In this document: positions 32,354 to 41,488 of the stretch, piece after piece
How the letters are laid out: each line of letters opens with the position of its first letter
How positions within the stretch are numbered: the first letter of the stretch is position 1
Assembly: GCA_035685165.1 (NCBI GenBank)
Contig: DASRBI010000023.1
Location: 1-64,000, forward strand
Reading direction: 5' to 3'
DNA: 64,000 nt
Source: DATFDN01 sp035685165
GTDB taxonomy: Bacteria; Pseudomonadota; Alphaproteobacteria; Acetobacterales; Acetobacteraceae
Made by a program: the position numbers and the translations under genes
The notes under the pieces: model-generated
What the model saw: only the letters and a program-made list of their open reading frames with translations
Told to the model about the DNA's origin: nothing
Databases searched by the model: none

Positions 32354-33532
32354 CTACTTCCTCGGCAGCAGCTGCTCCACAAGCGTCGCCCAGTAGCTCG
32401 CGCCGACGGGCAGGATCTCGTCGTTGAAGTCGTAGCGCGGGTGGTGGACCATGGCGTCGTCCTGGCCGCGGCCGCCGCCCAGCATGATGTAGCTGCCTTG
32501 CTTGGCCTCCAGCATGAAAGCGAAGTCTTCGCCGCCCATCGTCGGGTTGCTGAGGTGGCGCACGCGCGCCTCCCCAGCGACCGCGCGGGCCGCGCTCAGC
32601 GTGAGCTTGGTGGCGTCCGGGTCGTTCACGGTGGCCGGGTAGGCGCGGCTGAAGGTGACTTCCGCCTTGGCGCCGAACCCTTCGGCGATGGAGGTGGCGA
32701 GCCGGCGCACGCCACGTTCCAGCACGTCGCCCACCTTGGGCTTGAACCAGCGGGCGGTGCCGAGCATCCGCACCGTCTCGGGGATCACGTTGTAAATGTG
32801 GCCGCCCGCGATGTGGCCGATCGTCACCACCCCGCTCTCGGTCGGATCGACCTGGCGGGCGACGATCGCCTGGAAGGCGCTGACGATCTGAGCGGCGACC
32901 ACGATCGGGTCGATCCCGTGGTCGGGGTGGGCGCCGTGCGAGCCCTTGCCGGTGACGTCAATCTCGATATTGGCGACCGCCGCCATGATCGGCCCCTCCC
33001 GCCAGCCGAAAGTGCCGGCCGGGAGCTGGGGCCAGTTATGCATGCCGAACACTTGTTCCATCTTGAAGCGTTCGAACAGGCCCTCTTTGACCATCATCTC
33101 GCCGCCGCCGAGATTCTCCTCCGCCGGTTGGAAGATCACGTAAGCGGTGCCGTCGAAGTTCCTGGTTTCGGCGAGATATTTGGCCGCACCCAGTAGCATC
33201 GTCGTGTGCCCGTCATGGCCGCAGGCGTGCATCACGCCAGGGTGCTGGGAAGCGTAGGGCACGCCGGTCGCCTCCTCGATCGGCAGCGCGTCCATGTCCG
33301 CGCGGAGGCCGATGGCGCGCTCGGAGCTGCCGGTGCCGCGGATCACGCCAACGACGCCGGTCCGGGCGATGCCGGTGATGATCTCATCGACGCCGAACTC
33401 CTTGAGCTTCTGCTGCACCACGCCGCTCGTGCGGACTTCCTGCAGCGCGAGCTCGGGATGGGCGTGCAGATCGCGCCGCCAGGCGGTCATCTCGTCGTGG
33501 AATTCGGCGATGCGGTTGATGATGGGCATCAC
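32354..33532 (-). CDS. M20 amidohydrolase (hippurate hydrolase-like)
   Basis: A 392-residue M20D amidohydrolase, paralogous to the gene at 6503-7669. It shares the metal and catalytic blocks LHAHPELALQEVRTSGVV, GLRADMDALPIEEATGVPY, VMHACGHDGHTTMLLGAA, PAEENLGGGE and MGGEDFAFML. It probably removes an acyl group from an amino acid. It reads convergently to the amidohydrolase gene 48 nt away and overlaps the upstream oxidoreductase gene by 4 nt. Confidence 0.85.
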   Translation of the reverse strand: MMPIINRIAEFHDEMTAWRRDLHAHPELALQEVRTSGVVQQKLKEFGVDEIITGIARTGVVGVIRGTGSSERAIGLRADMDALPIEEATGVPYASQHPGVMHACGHDGHTTMLLGAAKYLAETRNFDGTAYVIFQPAEENLGGGEMMVKEGLFERFKMEQVFGMHNWPQLPAGTFGWREGPIMAAVANIEIDVTGKGSHGAHPDHGIDPIVVAAQIVSAFQAIVARQVDPTESGVVTIGHIAGGHIYNVIPETVRMLGTARWFKPKVGDVLERGVRRLATSIAEGFGAKAEVTFSRAYPATVNDPDATKLTLSAARAVAGEARVRHLSNPTMGGEDFAFMLEAKQGSYIMLGGGRGQDDAMVHHPRYDFNDEILPVGASYWATLVEQLLPRK

Positions 33533-34410
33533 GGGTGCTCCGGCGGGATGGGCGCTTTCTGCGGCCGCGCGAAGGTGCGCGCAAGGCCCGCGTCCAGTCG
33601 CATCGGTGCGAAGCCGAGCAGGCGGCGGGCTGGGGCGATATCGAATGCCTTGTCCTCGGCGAGCCGCCTTATCTCGGCGGCGCGGATCCGGGGCAGGAAG
33701 GGCAGGGCGGAGGTGAGCGGTGCGGCGGCGAGCAGGGGTGCCAGCGCGACCGCGATGATGCGGGGCGGGGGAAGGCCGGCGGCGCGGGCCACGGCGCGGA
33801 CGAAATCGGCGTAGGAAACGGGCTCGGGACCGGCCAGGACCAGCGCGTGTGGGCCGTCCCAGGTGCGAGCGAGCGCGGCGAGGAGCGCGCCCGTCACGTC
33901 GTCCTGGTGGACCGGTTGGACGAGCGCGCGCCCGCCGCCGGGCAGGGGCACGACGGGCAGGCGGCGCAGCAGCGCGGCGAGGCGCTGCACATTGTCCTCG
34001 CCCGCTGCCCCATAAATCATGGTCGGGTGCAGCATGACGCCGGAGCGGCCGGTGGCGAGAAAGGCGGACTCGCCCGCCAGCACATCGCGGGCATGGTCGT
34101 CCGGCCAGCGCGTGAACTTACGGGTGCTGCCGAGCAGAACGAGGCGCGCCGACGCCGGGGCCGCGTCAAGAATGGCGGTGGTAAAGCGCGCATGGGCGCA
34201 GGAGACGACCGCCCGCGCGTCCGCCAGTGCCGCCCGCAGCGCCGCCGCGTCCGCGAGGTCGGCGATCCGCGGCGCGGTGGGGATGCCGACCGCTGCCCAG
34301 CGCGTCGGATCGCGCACCACCGGCACGATGCCCTGGCCGCGCGCCACCAGCGCCCGACACAGCGCGGCGCCAGAGCGTCCGGAGGCGCCGATGAGATGCA
34401 CCGTCTCCAC
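33529..34410 (-). CDS. NAD(P)-binding epimerase/dehydratase-like protein
   Basis: A 293-residue Rossmann protein of the extended/atypical SDR type. It has VHLIGASGRSGAALCRAL at the N-terminus, VVRDPTRW, LLGSTRKFTRW, MIYGAAGEDNVQRLAALLRRLPVVPLPGGGRALVQPVHQDDV, and a C-terminal domain typical of NAD(P)H-binding proteins such as NDUFA9-like or NmrA-like. There is no YxxxK Tyr in the standard place, but MIYG may serve. It is coupled to the M20 gene downstream. Function unknown. Confidence 0.75.
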   Translation of the reverse strand: METVHLIGASGRSGAALCRALVARGQGIVPVVRDPTRWAAVGIPTAPRIADLADAAALRAALADARAVVSCAHARFTTAILDAAPASARLVLLGSTRKFTRWPDDHARDVLAGESAFLATGRSGVMLHPTMIYGAAGEDNVQRLAALLRRLPVVPLPGGGRALVQPVHQDDVTGALLAALARTWDGPHALVLAGPEPVSYADFVRAVARAAGLPPPRIIAVALAPLLAAAPLTSALPFLPRIRAAEIRRLAEDKAFDIAPARRLLGFAPMRLDAGLARTFARPQKAPIPPEHP

Positions 34411-34500
34411 GCCGCCCGCCTATACCGTGGCCACTGGCCCGTGCACGGCCATCCGCCTAAGTTTCGCGCCCATACCGTCCAGCTCGGGGGAACAAAAACC

Positions 34501-36096
34501 ATGCTGACACGCCGGACCCTGCTTGCCTCGACCGCCGCGCTCGGCGCCGCCGGACTCGATCTGCCCGGCGCCCGAGCCGCCACGCCGCCCGGGGTCGTCG
34601 TCATGGCGAAGCAGATCGACGACGTGATCAGCTTCGATCCCGCCGAATCCTACGAGTTCACCGATAACGAGACAGACGGCAACTGCTACCGCAAGCTGAT
34701 CGTGCCGGATGCGAAGGATCCCAACAAGATCGCGCCCGATCTTGCCGAGCGGTGGGAGGTCAGCCCGGACGGGATGACCTTCACCTTCCACCTCACCGAG
34801 AAGGCCAAGTTCGGCTCCGGCAAGCCGGTCACGGCGGCGGACGCCGAGTTCACGTTCCACCGCGTCGTGCAGCGCAACAAGACCCCAGCCTTCATCATCA
34901 CCCAGTTCGGCTACACCAAGGACAATGTGGAGAAGCTGATCCGCGCCACCGCACCGAACACGCTGGTGATGGAGCTACCGACCAAGCAGGCACCGAGCTT
35001 CGTACTCTACTGCCTGTCCGCCAACGTGGGCTGCATCGTCGAAAAGGCCGCGGCGCTGGCGAACCAGCAAAACGGCGATCTCGGAAACGGCTGGCTGAAA
35101 ACGCACACGGCCGGGGCCGGCCCCTTCAAGCTCACCTCATGGCAGGCCTCGGACCACATCATCGTCGATGCCAATCCCGGGACCGGGGAGCGGGCAGGGG
35201 TAAAGCGGGTCGTGCTGCAGCACGTGAAGGACCCGGCCGAGCAGCTTCTGCTGCTGCAGAAGGGGGGCGTCGATATCGCGCGCGACCTGCTTTCCGACCA
35301 GCTTAAGGTGATCGCGGGCAACCCGGCCTTCCACATCGTGGAGAAGGGCCAGGCGAACCAGCTCTACATCGCGATGAACCAGTCGATGCCGGAGCTCGCC
35401 AAGCCCGAGGTACACCAGGCGATCAAGTGGGCGATCGACTATCAGGCGATCGCCAAGAACATCACGCCCCAGACCTGGTCGGTGCAGCAGTCCTTCCTGC
35501 CGCGCGGTATCCCGGGTGCCCTGACCGAGCAACCGTTCGACCAGGACCTCGGCCGGGCGCGCACGCTGATGGGACAGGCCGGGCTGCAAAACGGTTTCTC
35601 CTGCACGATGGACTTCATCTCCGCCCCGCCCTTCGATCAGATCGCCCAGGCGGTGCAGGCCGATTTGAGCAAGATCGGTATCAAGGTGCAGCTGCTGCCC
35701 GGCGAGCAGAAGCAGGTGATCACCAAGACCCGCGCACGCCAGCATCAGCTCGCGATGCTGGTCTGGGGGTCGGACTACTTCGACCCGAACTCCAACGCGC
35801 AGGCCTTCTGCGCCAATCCCGACGACAGCGACAACAGCAAGCTGAAAATTCTCGCCTGGCGCAGCCACTTCGTTAACAAGCAGCTAACCATGCAGGTCGA
35901 GGACGCGGCGACCGAGCTCGATTCCAAGAAGCGGCTCGATCTTTATAAGACGATGCAGGAGGAATTCTGGGACGTGGCACCCTTCGCCATGATGCTGCAA
36001 CGAAACGCGGTCGCGGCGATGCGGAAGAACGTGACCGGCTTCGAGCTCGGCCCGATGCCGGACTTCACCCACTGGGCGGACATGCGGAAGAGTTGA
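34501..36096 (+). CDS. ABC transporter substrate-binding protein, peptide/nickel (SBP_bac_5) family
   Basis: A 531-residue periplasmic protein. MLTRRTLLASTAALGAAG is a Tat-like signal (TRRTLL). The mature part shows the DppA/OppA blocks LAERWEVSPDGMTFTFHLTEKAKFGSGKPVTAADAEF, VKRVVLQHVKDPAEQLLLLQKGGVDIARDL and EVHQAIKWAIDYQAI. The ORF opens far upstream, but ATG 34501 begins the signal peptide. It leads an operon with two permeases and one ATPase, linked by overlaps of 4, 4 and 1 nt. Confidence 0.88.
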   Translation: MLTRRTLLASTAALGAAGLDLPGARAATPPGVVVMAKQIDDVISFDPAESYEFTDNETDGNCYRKLIVPDAKDPNKIAPDLAERWEVSPDGMTFTFHLTEKAKFGSGKPVTAADAEFTFHRVVQRNKTPAFIITQFGYTKDNVEKLIRATAPNTLVMELPTKQAPSFVLYCLSANVGCIVEKAAALANQQNGDLGNGWLKTHTAGAGPFKLTSWQASDHIIVDANPGTGERAGVKRVVLQHVKDPAEQLLLLQKGGVDIARDLLSDQLKVIAGNPAFHIVEKGQANQLYIAMNQSMPELAKPEVHQAIKWAIDYQAIAKNITPQTWSVQQSFLPRGIPGALTEQPFDQDLGRARTLMGQAGLQNGFSCTMDFISAPPFDQIAQAVQADLSKIGIKVQLLPGEQKQVITKTRARQHQLAMLVWGSDYFDPNSNAQAFCANPDDSDNSKLKILAWRSHFVNKQLTMQVEDAATELDSKKRLDLYKTMQEEFWDVAPFAMMLQRNAVAAMRKNVTGFELGPMPDFTHWADMRKS

Positions 36097-37118
36097 GCGG
36101 CAGCGTCCACGCTCGTCTCGCGCGGCTGGCCGGGACCGCCGGGTCGGTCCCGATCACGCTGTTCGGCCTGATCCTCGTCACCTTCCTGATCGGGCGGGTG
36201 ATGCCGATCGACCCTGTGATCGCCATCGTCGGCGATCACGCGCCGCCCGACGTCATCGCCCGGGTGCGCGCCGAACTCGGCCTCGATCGCCCGCTGCCGG
36301 TGCAGTTCGGGATCTACCTCGACCACCTCCTGCACGGCGATCTTGGCCGCAGCGTGATGACGACGCATCCGGTGACGCAGGACATCGCGACCTACTTCCC
36401 GGCGACCTTCGAGCTGGCGACGACGGCGATCATCCTGGCGATCCTCGTTGGCGTACCGGCGGGCGTGCTGGCCGCGGCGCGGCAGGGCTCGCGGCTCGAC
36501 CATCTCGTGCGGGTGGTGACGCTCACCGGGCAGTCGATCCCGGTTTTCGTGCTCGGGCTGATCTTTCTGCTGACCTTCTACGTGAAGCTCGGGATTGCGC
36601 CGGGCACCGGGCAGATCGACGTCGCCTATGACGGGCTGGTGGAGCCGGTCACTCGGATGCTGGTGGTGGATGCGGCGCTGGAGGGCCAGTGGGACGTGTT
36701 CTGGGACGCGCTCGCGCACCTCGCGCTGCCCGCGCTTGTGCTGGCCTATTTCAGCCTTGCCTATATTACGCGGATGACGCGCGCCTTCATGCTGGACGCG
36801 CTGGCGGGCGAATATATCGTCACCGCGCGGGCCAAGGGCGCCTCGGGGGCGCGGATCGTCTGGAGGCACGCATTTGGCAACATCGCGGTGCCGCTGGTGA
36901 CGGTGATCGCGCTGGCCTATGCGGGGCTTTTGGAAGGCGCGGTGCTGACTGAGACCGTATTTTCCTGGCCCGGGCTGGGTCTTTACCTCACCGTGTCGCT
37001 GTTGAACGCCGACATGAACGCGGTGCTCGGGGCGACGCTGGTGGTGGGGCTGATCTACGTGGTGCTGAATTTGCTAGCTGATCTGGCTTACCGGGTGCTG
37101 GACCCGCGGACGCGGTGA
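36093..37118 (+). CDS. ABC transporter permease, DppB-like
   Basis: A 341-residue permease with six hydrophobic helices, the first being ITLFGLILVTFLIGRVMPIDP. The loop GSVPITLFG to GDHAPPDVIARVRAELGLDRPLPVQFGIYLDHLLHGDLGRS is classic DppB. EAA motif: TRAFMLDALAGEYIVTARAKGASGARI. The TTG at 36093 overlaps the binding-protein stop. Confidence 0.88.
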   Translation: MSGSVHARLARLAGTAGSVPITLFGLILVTFLIGRVMPIDPVIAIVGDHAPPDVIARVRAELGLDRPLPVQFGIYLDHLLHGDLGRSVMTTHPVTQDIATYFPATFELATTAIILAILVGVPAGVLAAARQGSRLDHLVRVVTLTGQSIPVFVLGLIFLLTFYVKLGIAPGTGQIDVAYDGLVEPVTRMLVVDAALEGQWDVFWDALAHLALPALVLAYFSLAYITRMTRAFMLDALAGEYIVTARAKGASGARIVWRHAFGNIAVPLVTVIALAYAGLLEGAVLTETVFSWPGLGLYLTVSLLNADMNAVLGATLVVGLIYVVLNLLADLAYRVLDPRTR

Positions 37119-38014
37119 GGTTCGTGGTGCGCGCCTGGCTGCTGACCGACGCCCCGAACTCGCGGCGGCAGGCGGCGTGGGGGCGGCGCTATCGCAGCTG
37201 GCTGCTGTTCCGCGCCAACCATCTCGCCTTCGCCGGGCTGGTCGTGGTGCTGGTGCTGATCCTCGTCTCGCTCGCCGCGCCGGTGCTCGCCACCCACAAC
37301 CCGTACGCTCAAGACCTTGCCGACCGGCTTGCCGCGCCCTCGCCGCGACACTGGCTCGGCACTGACGAGCTGGGGCGCGACCTCTACAGCCGGCTCCTCT
37401 ATGGCGGTCGGATCACGCTCGGCATGGTGGTCGCGATCGTGCTGATGGTGGCGCCGGTCGGCCTGATCATAGGCTGCGTCGCCGGCTATCTCGGCGGCTT
37501 GGCCGACCGCGTGCTGATGCGCGTCACGGACATTTTCCTCGCCTTTCCGCGCCTGATTTTGGCACTTGCCTTCGTCGCCGCGCTGCGTCCCGGCATCTCC
37601 TCGGCTGTGTTCGCAATCGCGCTGACCTCCTGGCCGCCCTATGCGCGGCTCGCGCGCGCAGACACGCTGACGGTCCGCAATGCCGACTTCATCGCTGCAG
37701 TGCGCCTGACTGGGGCCCGGGCGGGGCGGGTGATCCTGCGCCACGTGATGCCGCTGGCCGTCTCCTCGGTGATCGTGCGGGTGACGCTGGACATGGCGGG
37801 GATCATCCTGACCGCTGCCGGGCTCGGCTTCCTCGGCATGGGCGCGCAGCCGCCCACCCCCGAATGGGGCACGATGATCGCTGCCACCCGGGGCTACATT
37901 CTACAACAATGGTGGGTGCCGACCATCCCCGGTCTCGCCATCTTCGTCGCCGCGCTGGCGTTCAATTTGCTGGGCGACGGGCTGCGCGACGTGCTCGATC
38001 CGAAGCAACGCTGA
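37115..38014 (+). CDS. ABC transporter permease, DppC-like
   Basis: A 299-residue permease. FRANHLAFAGLVVVLVLILVSLAAPVLATHNPYAQD and LGTDELGRDLYSRLLYGGRITLGM are the DppC hallmarks, and the EAA loop follows (ARADTLTVRNADFIAAVRLTGARAGRVI). Its GTG start overlaps the DppB-like gene by 4 nt. It pairs with the DppB-like permease to make the channel. Confidence 0.88.
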   Translation: MRFVVRAWLLTDAPNSRRQAAWGRRYRSWLLFRANHLAFAGLVVVLVLILVSLAAPVLATHNPYAQDLADRLAAPSPRHWLGTDELGRDLYSRLLYGGRITLGMVVAIVLMVAPVGLIIGCVAGYLGGLADRVLMRVTDIFLAFPRLILALAFVAALRPGISSAVFAIALTSWPPYARLARADTLTVRNADFIAAVRLTGARAGRVILRHVMPLAVSSVIVRVTLDMAGIILTAAGLGFLGMGAQPPTPEWGTMIAATRGYILQQWWVPTIPGLAIFVAALAFNLLGDGLRDVLDPKQR

Positions 38015-38841
38015 TGCTGGTCGAGGTCGAGAATCTGCGGATCGCATTCCCGACCCCGACCGGGCTGAGCGAAGCCGTGTGTGGCATTTCGCTGGCACTC
38101 GGGCAGGAGAAGCTCGGCATCGTCGGCGAGAGCGGGTCGGGCAAGTCCCTCACCGCCCGCGCCCTGCTGCGTCTGCTGCCGCGCAGCGCGCAGGTGACGG
38201 CCGAGCGGCTCAGCTTCGACGGCATCGACCTGTTGCGCGCCGACGAGCGGACAATGCGCCGCATCCGCGGTCGGCGCGCGGGATTGATCCTCCAAGACCC
38301 GAAATTTTCCCTCAACCCGGTGATGGCGGTCGGCGAGCAGATCGCCGAGGCGTGGCGGCTGCACAAACAGGGCGGGCGGCGGGCGGCGCGGGAGGCGGCG
38401 CTCGCGCTACTCGATCAGGTCCGCATCCGCGATCCGGCGCGCGTCGCCGGGCTCTATCCGCACGAGCTTTCCGGCGGAATGGGGCAGCGGGTAATGATCG
38501 CGATGATGCTGGCGCCGGACCCGGAACTCTTGATCGCGGACGAGCCGACCAGCGCGCTCGACGCCACGGTGCAGGCGGAAATCCTGCGGCTGATGGAGGA
38601 TCTGGTCGCGCGGCGCGGCATGGCGCTGATCCTGATCAGCCACGACCTGCCGCTCGTGTCGCATTTCTGCGACCGGGTGATCGTGATGTACGCGGGGCGG
38701 GTGATGGAGGCGCTGGCGGCGCGCGATCTGGCGCAGGCGCGCCATCCCTATACGCGCGGGCTGCTCGCGTGCCTGCCCTCGCTCGTGCATCCGCGCGCGC
38801 CGCTGCCGGTGCTGGCGCGCGATCCGGCCTGGAGCCCGTGA
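38014..38841 (+). CDS. ABC transporter ATP-binding protein, DppD-like
   Basis: A 275-residue ATPase with Walker A GESGSGKS (38-45), signature LSGGMGQR, Walker B LLIADEPTSALD, switch His in ISHDLPL, and the OppD/DppD tail HPYTRGLLACLPSL. ATG 38014 overlaps the stop of the permease gene (TGATG). Peptide-type systems usually have a second ATPase (DppF); none follows here. Either this subunit works as a homodimer or the partner is encoded elsewhere. Confidence 0.88.
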   Translation: MLVEVENLRIAFPTPTGLSEAVCGISLALGQEKLGIVGESGSGKSLTARALLRLLPRSAQVTAERLSFDGIDLLRADERTMRRIRGRRAGLILQDPKFSLNPVMAVGEQIAEAWRLHKQGGRRAAREAALALLDQVRIRDPARVAGLYPHELSGGMGQRVMIAMMLAPDPELLIADEPTSALDATVQAEILRLMEDLVARRGMALILISHDLPLVSHFCDRVIVMYAGRVMEALAARDLAQARHPYTRGLLACLPSLVHPRAPLPVLARDPAWSP

Positions 38842-38901
38842 CCCTGGCCGGTCGGTGCGCTGCGTTCTATGAACCGCGCGATCCGACCGCCGGAGCCCAG
38901 C

Positions 38902-39825
38902 ATGACCTATCTCCTCGCCGACGACCTTCCGACCGTCCCCGCCGGGGAGCGGTTCCGCGCGCTTCTCGCGCGGCCCGGCATCCTGCAAATGCCGGGCGCG
39001 CATAACGGGCAGGCGGCGCTGCAGGCGAAGCGTGCCGGGTTCGAGGCACTTTATCTGTCCGGCGCAGCGATGACGGCGCAGATGGGGCTGCCCGATCTCG
39101 GCGTGATCACGGTGGACGAGGTCTGTTTCTACATTCGCCAGGTGGCGCGGTCGGCGATGCTGCCGGTGCTAGTCGATGGCGACACGGGCTACGGCGAGGC
39201 GCTGAACGTAATGCACATGGTCCGCAGCTTCGAGGATGCGGGCGCGGCCGCGGTGCATATCGAGGATCAGCTGTTGCCCAAGAAATGCGGGCACCTGAAC
39301 GACAAGAAGCTCGCCGACGCGCACGAGATGGCGGCCAAGGTGGCTGCGGCGCGGCGGGCACGGCGGACGCTTTACCTGATCGCGCGCACCGACGCGGCGG
39401 CGAGCGAGGGCATGGACGGCGCGGTGGCGCGGGCGAAGCTCTATTTGCAGGCCGGGGCGGATGCGATTTTCCCCGAGGCGCTGACCACCGCCGAGATGTT
39501 CCGCGAGTTCGCGCAACGGGTGCGGGCGCCGCTGCTCGCCAACATGACCGAGTTCGGGCGCACGCCGTTCTTCACCGCCTCCGAGTTCGAGGCGATGGGG
39601 TACAAGATGGTGATCTGGCCGGTGAGCGCGCTGCGGGTGGCGAACAAGGCGCAGGAGGAGCTCTATGCGGCTATCCGCCGCGACGGCGGCACGCAGAACA
39701 TGATTGAGCGGATGCAGACCCGGACGGAGCTGTACGCAACGATCGGCTACCACGATTACGAGGCGCTGGATGCCTCGATCGTGCGGACCGTGATCCCCCA
39801 GGGCATGCCCCAGCGGGACGCATGA
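38902..39825 (+). CDS. Isocitrate lyase/PEP mutase family, PrpB-like
   Basis: A 307-residue lyase with catalytic loop KKCGHL (in LLPKKCGHLNDKKLAD), Mg-binding VLVDGDTGYGEA and RTDAAASEG. This is the methylisocitrate lyase (PrpB) signature: it would cleave 2-methylisocitrate to succinate and pyruvate. ATG 38902 has CGGAG upstream. No other prp gene is near, so a related 2-alkyl-malate/isocitrate lyase function remains possible. It ends over the DUF192 start (4-nt overlap). Confidence 0.82.
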   Translation: MTYLLADDLPTVPAGERFRALLARPGILQMPGAHNGQAALQAKRAGFEALYLSGAAMTAQMGLPDLGVITVDEVCFYIRQVARSAMLPVLVDGDTGYGEALNVMHMVRSFEDAGAAAVHIEDQLLPKKCGHLNDKKLADAHEMAAKVAAARRARRTLYLIARTDAAASEGMDGAVARAKLYLQAGADAIFPEALTTAEMFREFAQRVRAPLLANMTEFGRTPFFTASEFEAMGYKMVIWPVSALRVANKAQEELYAAIRRDGGTQNMIERMQTRTELYATIGYHDYEALDASIVRTVIPQGMPQRDA

Positions 39826-40304
39826 GGATGCGCCGCCGCGCGGTGATCCTCGGCTCGCTGGCGCTGCCGCTCGCCGCGGCGCGGGCCCAGGAGCCGACCC
39901 AGGCGCAGCCCAAGCTGCCGACCGAGAAGCTGGTGATCGTCACGCGCGACGGGGGGCGCCACGAATTCGAGGTGGAGCTGGCCACCACCTATGTCCAGCA
40001 GGAAATCGGCGAGATGTTCCGCACCAGCATCCCGCCGAACGAAGGGATGCTGTTCGTCTGGGGCGCGCCGCGCGAGAGCCAGATGTGGATGAAGAACACG
40101 CTAGTGCCGCTCGATATGGTGTTCATCAACGCCGACGGCACGATCCGCCATATCGCCGAGAACACGGTGCCGCACAGTCTGCGCGTGATCGACAGCCACG
40201 GCCCCGTGGCAGCGACGCTGGAGCTTGCCGGCGGCACCACGGCGCGGCTCGGCATCACGGTGGGTGACAAGGTGTTGGCGCCGCAGTTCCACGACTTGGG
40301 ATAG
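39822..40304 (+). CDS. DUF192 exported protein
   Basis: A 160-residue protein with a signal peptide (MRMRRRAVILGSLALPLAAARAQ) followed by the DUF192 domain: FEVELATTYVQQEIGEMFRTSIPPNEGMLFVW, SQMWMKNTLVPLDMVFINADG, and ELAGGTTARLGITVGDKV. The role of this small periplasmic domain is not known. The N-terminal RRR stretch may act as a Tat-like signal. It is coupled to the PrpB-like gene by the overlap. Confidence 0.85.
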   Translation: MRMRRRAVILGSLALPLAAARAQEPTQAQPKLPTEKLVIVTRDGGRHEFEVELATTYVQQEIGEMFRTSIPPNEGMLFVWGAPRESQMWMKNTLVPLDMVFINADGTIRHIAENTVPHSLRVIDSHGPVAATLELAGGTTARLGITVGDKVLAPQFHDLG

Positions 40305-40316
40305 CGCCGGCGCTTG

Positions 40317-41465
40317 CTACCGCGCGAGGCGCGGCAGGAGCGCATCGAGCACCATCCGACCGCGCGCGGTGGCCGCGATGCCGACGGCTGTGCGAATGAG
40401 ATGCCCTTCCTCGAGCGCGTCGCGCAGCATTCGGCGATCAAGGGCGTCCTCAAGCGCGACGCCGGTGCGCTCCTGGAACCGCGCCGCATCGATGCCTTCG
40501 CGCAGCCGAAGGCCCATGAGCAGCGCCTCGCGCGCGCGTTCGGCGGGCGGCACTGGGGTCTGCTCCTTCGTGCCGTGGCCCTGGCGCTCGACCAGATCGG
40601 CCCAGTGCTCGGGCGCGCGATGCCGCCGTGTCGCCAATAGCGCGCCGCCGAGATTTAACCGTCCGTGCGCGCCAGGGCCGATGCCCGCGTAATCGCCGTA
40701 GCGCCAATAGATAAGGTTGTGGCGGCTCTCCGCGCCAGGGCGCGCGTAGTTGGAAATCTCGTAGGCATCGAGACCGAACCGGCCGGCTTCCTCGCCAGTC
40801 GCCTCATAGAGCGAAGCGGCGGTGTCCTCGTCAGGCAGAATGAGTGCGCCGCGCCGATGCAGTGTTTCGAACTTGGTGCCGGTCTCGACGGTGAGCTGAT
40901 AAAGCGAGAGATGGTCGGCGACGAGGTCGAGCGCCTGCCGCAGCTCCGCGCGCCACGAGGGCACGTCCTGGCCCGGGCGGGCGTAAATCAGGTCGAAGGA
41001 GAGGCGCGGGAAGAGTGCGCGCGCCGTTTCCAGCGCGGCGACGGCCTGCGCCGCGTCGTGCAAGCGGCCGAGCAGCCGCAGCGCGTCGTCGTTGAGGCTT
41101 TGCACCCCGATCGAAATGCGGTTGACGCCGGAAGCACGGAAATCGGCGAGCCGCGCCGCCTCCACGCTGGTCGGGTTCGCCTCCAGGGTGATTTCGAGAT
41201 CGTCCGCCGGAGTGAAGAACCGGCGCGCATTCTCGATCAGCGCTGCTGCGGTTTCCGGTTCCATCAGGCTCGGCGTGCCGCCGCCGAAGAAGATCGAGGT
41301 AAGCCGCCGCGGGCCGAGCCGCGCCGCTTCCCACGCAAGCTCCGCGCGCAAGGCGCTGGCGAAGCGCTGCTGGTCGATACGCGCGCGTACATGGCTGTTG
41401 AAGTCGCAATAAGGGCACTTGGCGAGGCAGAACGGCCAGTGGATGTAGAGGGCGAGGTCTTGCAT
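40317..41465 (-). CDS. hemW: HemW-type radical SAM protein
   Basis: A 382-residue radical SAM protein with the [4Fe-4S] motif CLAKCPYCDFNSH near residue 15. GGGTPSLM, LEANPTSVEAARLADFRASGVNRISIGVQSL and the C-terminal HemN-like domain are also present. It lacks the extra N-terminal Cys region of true HemN, so it is the haem chaperone HemW. It reads convergently to the DUF192 gene, with 12 nt between them. Confidence 0.88.
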   Translation of the reverse strand: MQDLALYIHWPFCLAKCPYCDFNSHVRARIDQQRFASALRAELAWEAARLGPRRLTSIFFGGGTPSLMEPETAAALIENARRFFTPADDLEITLEANPTSVEAARLADFRASGVNRISIGVQSLNDDALRLLGRLHDAAQAVAALETARALFPRLSFDLIYARPGQDVPSWRAELRQALDLVADHLSLYQLTVETGTKFETLHRRGALILPDEDTAASLYEATGEEAGRFGLDAYEISNYARPGAESRHNLIYWRYGDYAGIGPGAHGRLNLGGALLATRRHRAPEHWADLVERQGHGTKEQTPVPPAERAREALLMGLRLREGIDAARFQERTGVALEDALDRRMLRDALEEGHLIRTAVGIAATARGRMVLDALLPRLAR

Positions 41466-41488
41466 CGCCCGCTAAGATGGGGCCGCCG

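Noticed and set aside
33535..34500. Long upstream extension of the peptide-binding protein gene
   Set aside because: The in-frame extension overlaps the oxidoreductase gene and has no protein character; the signal peptide begins at 34501.
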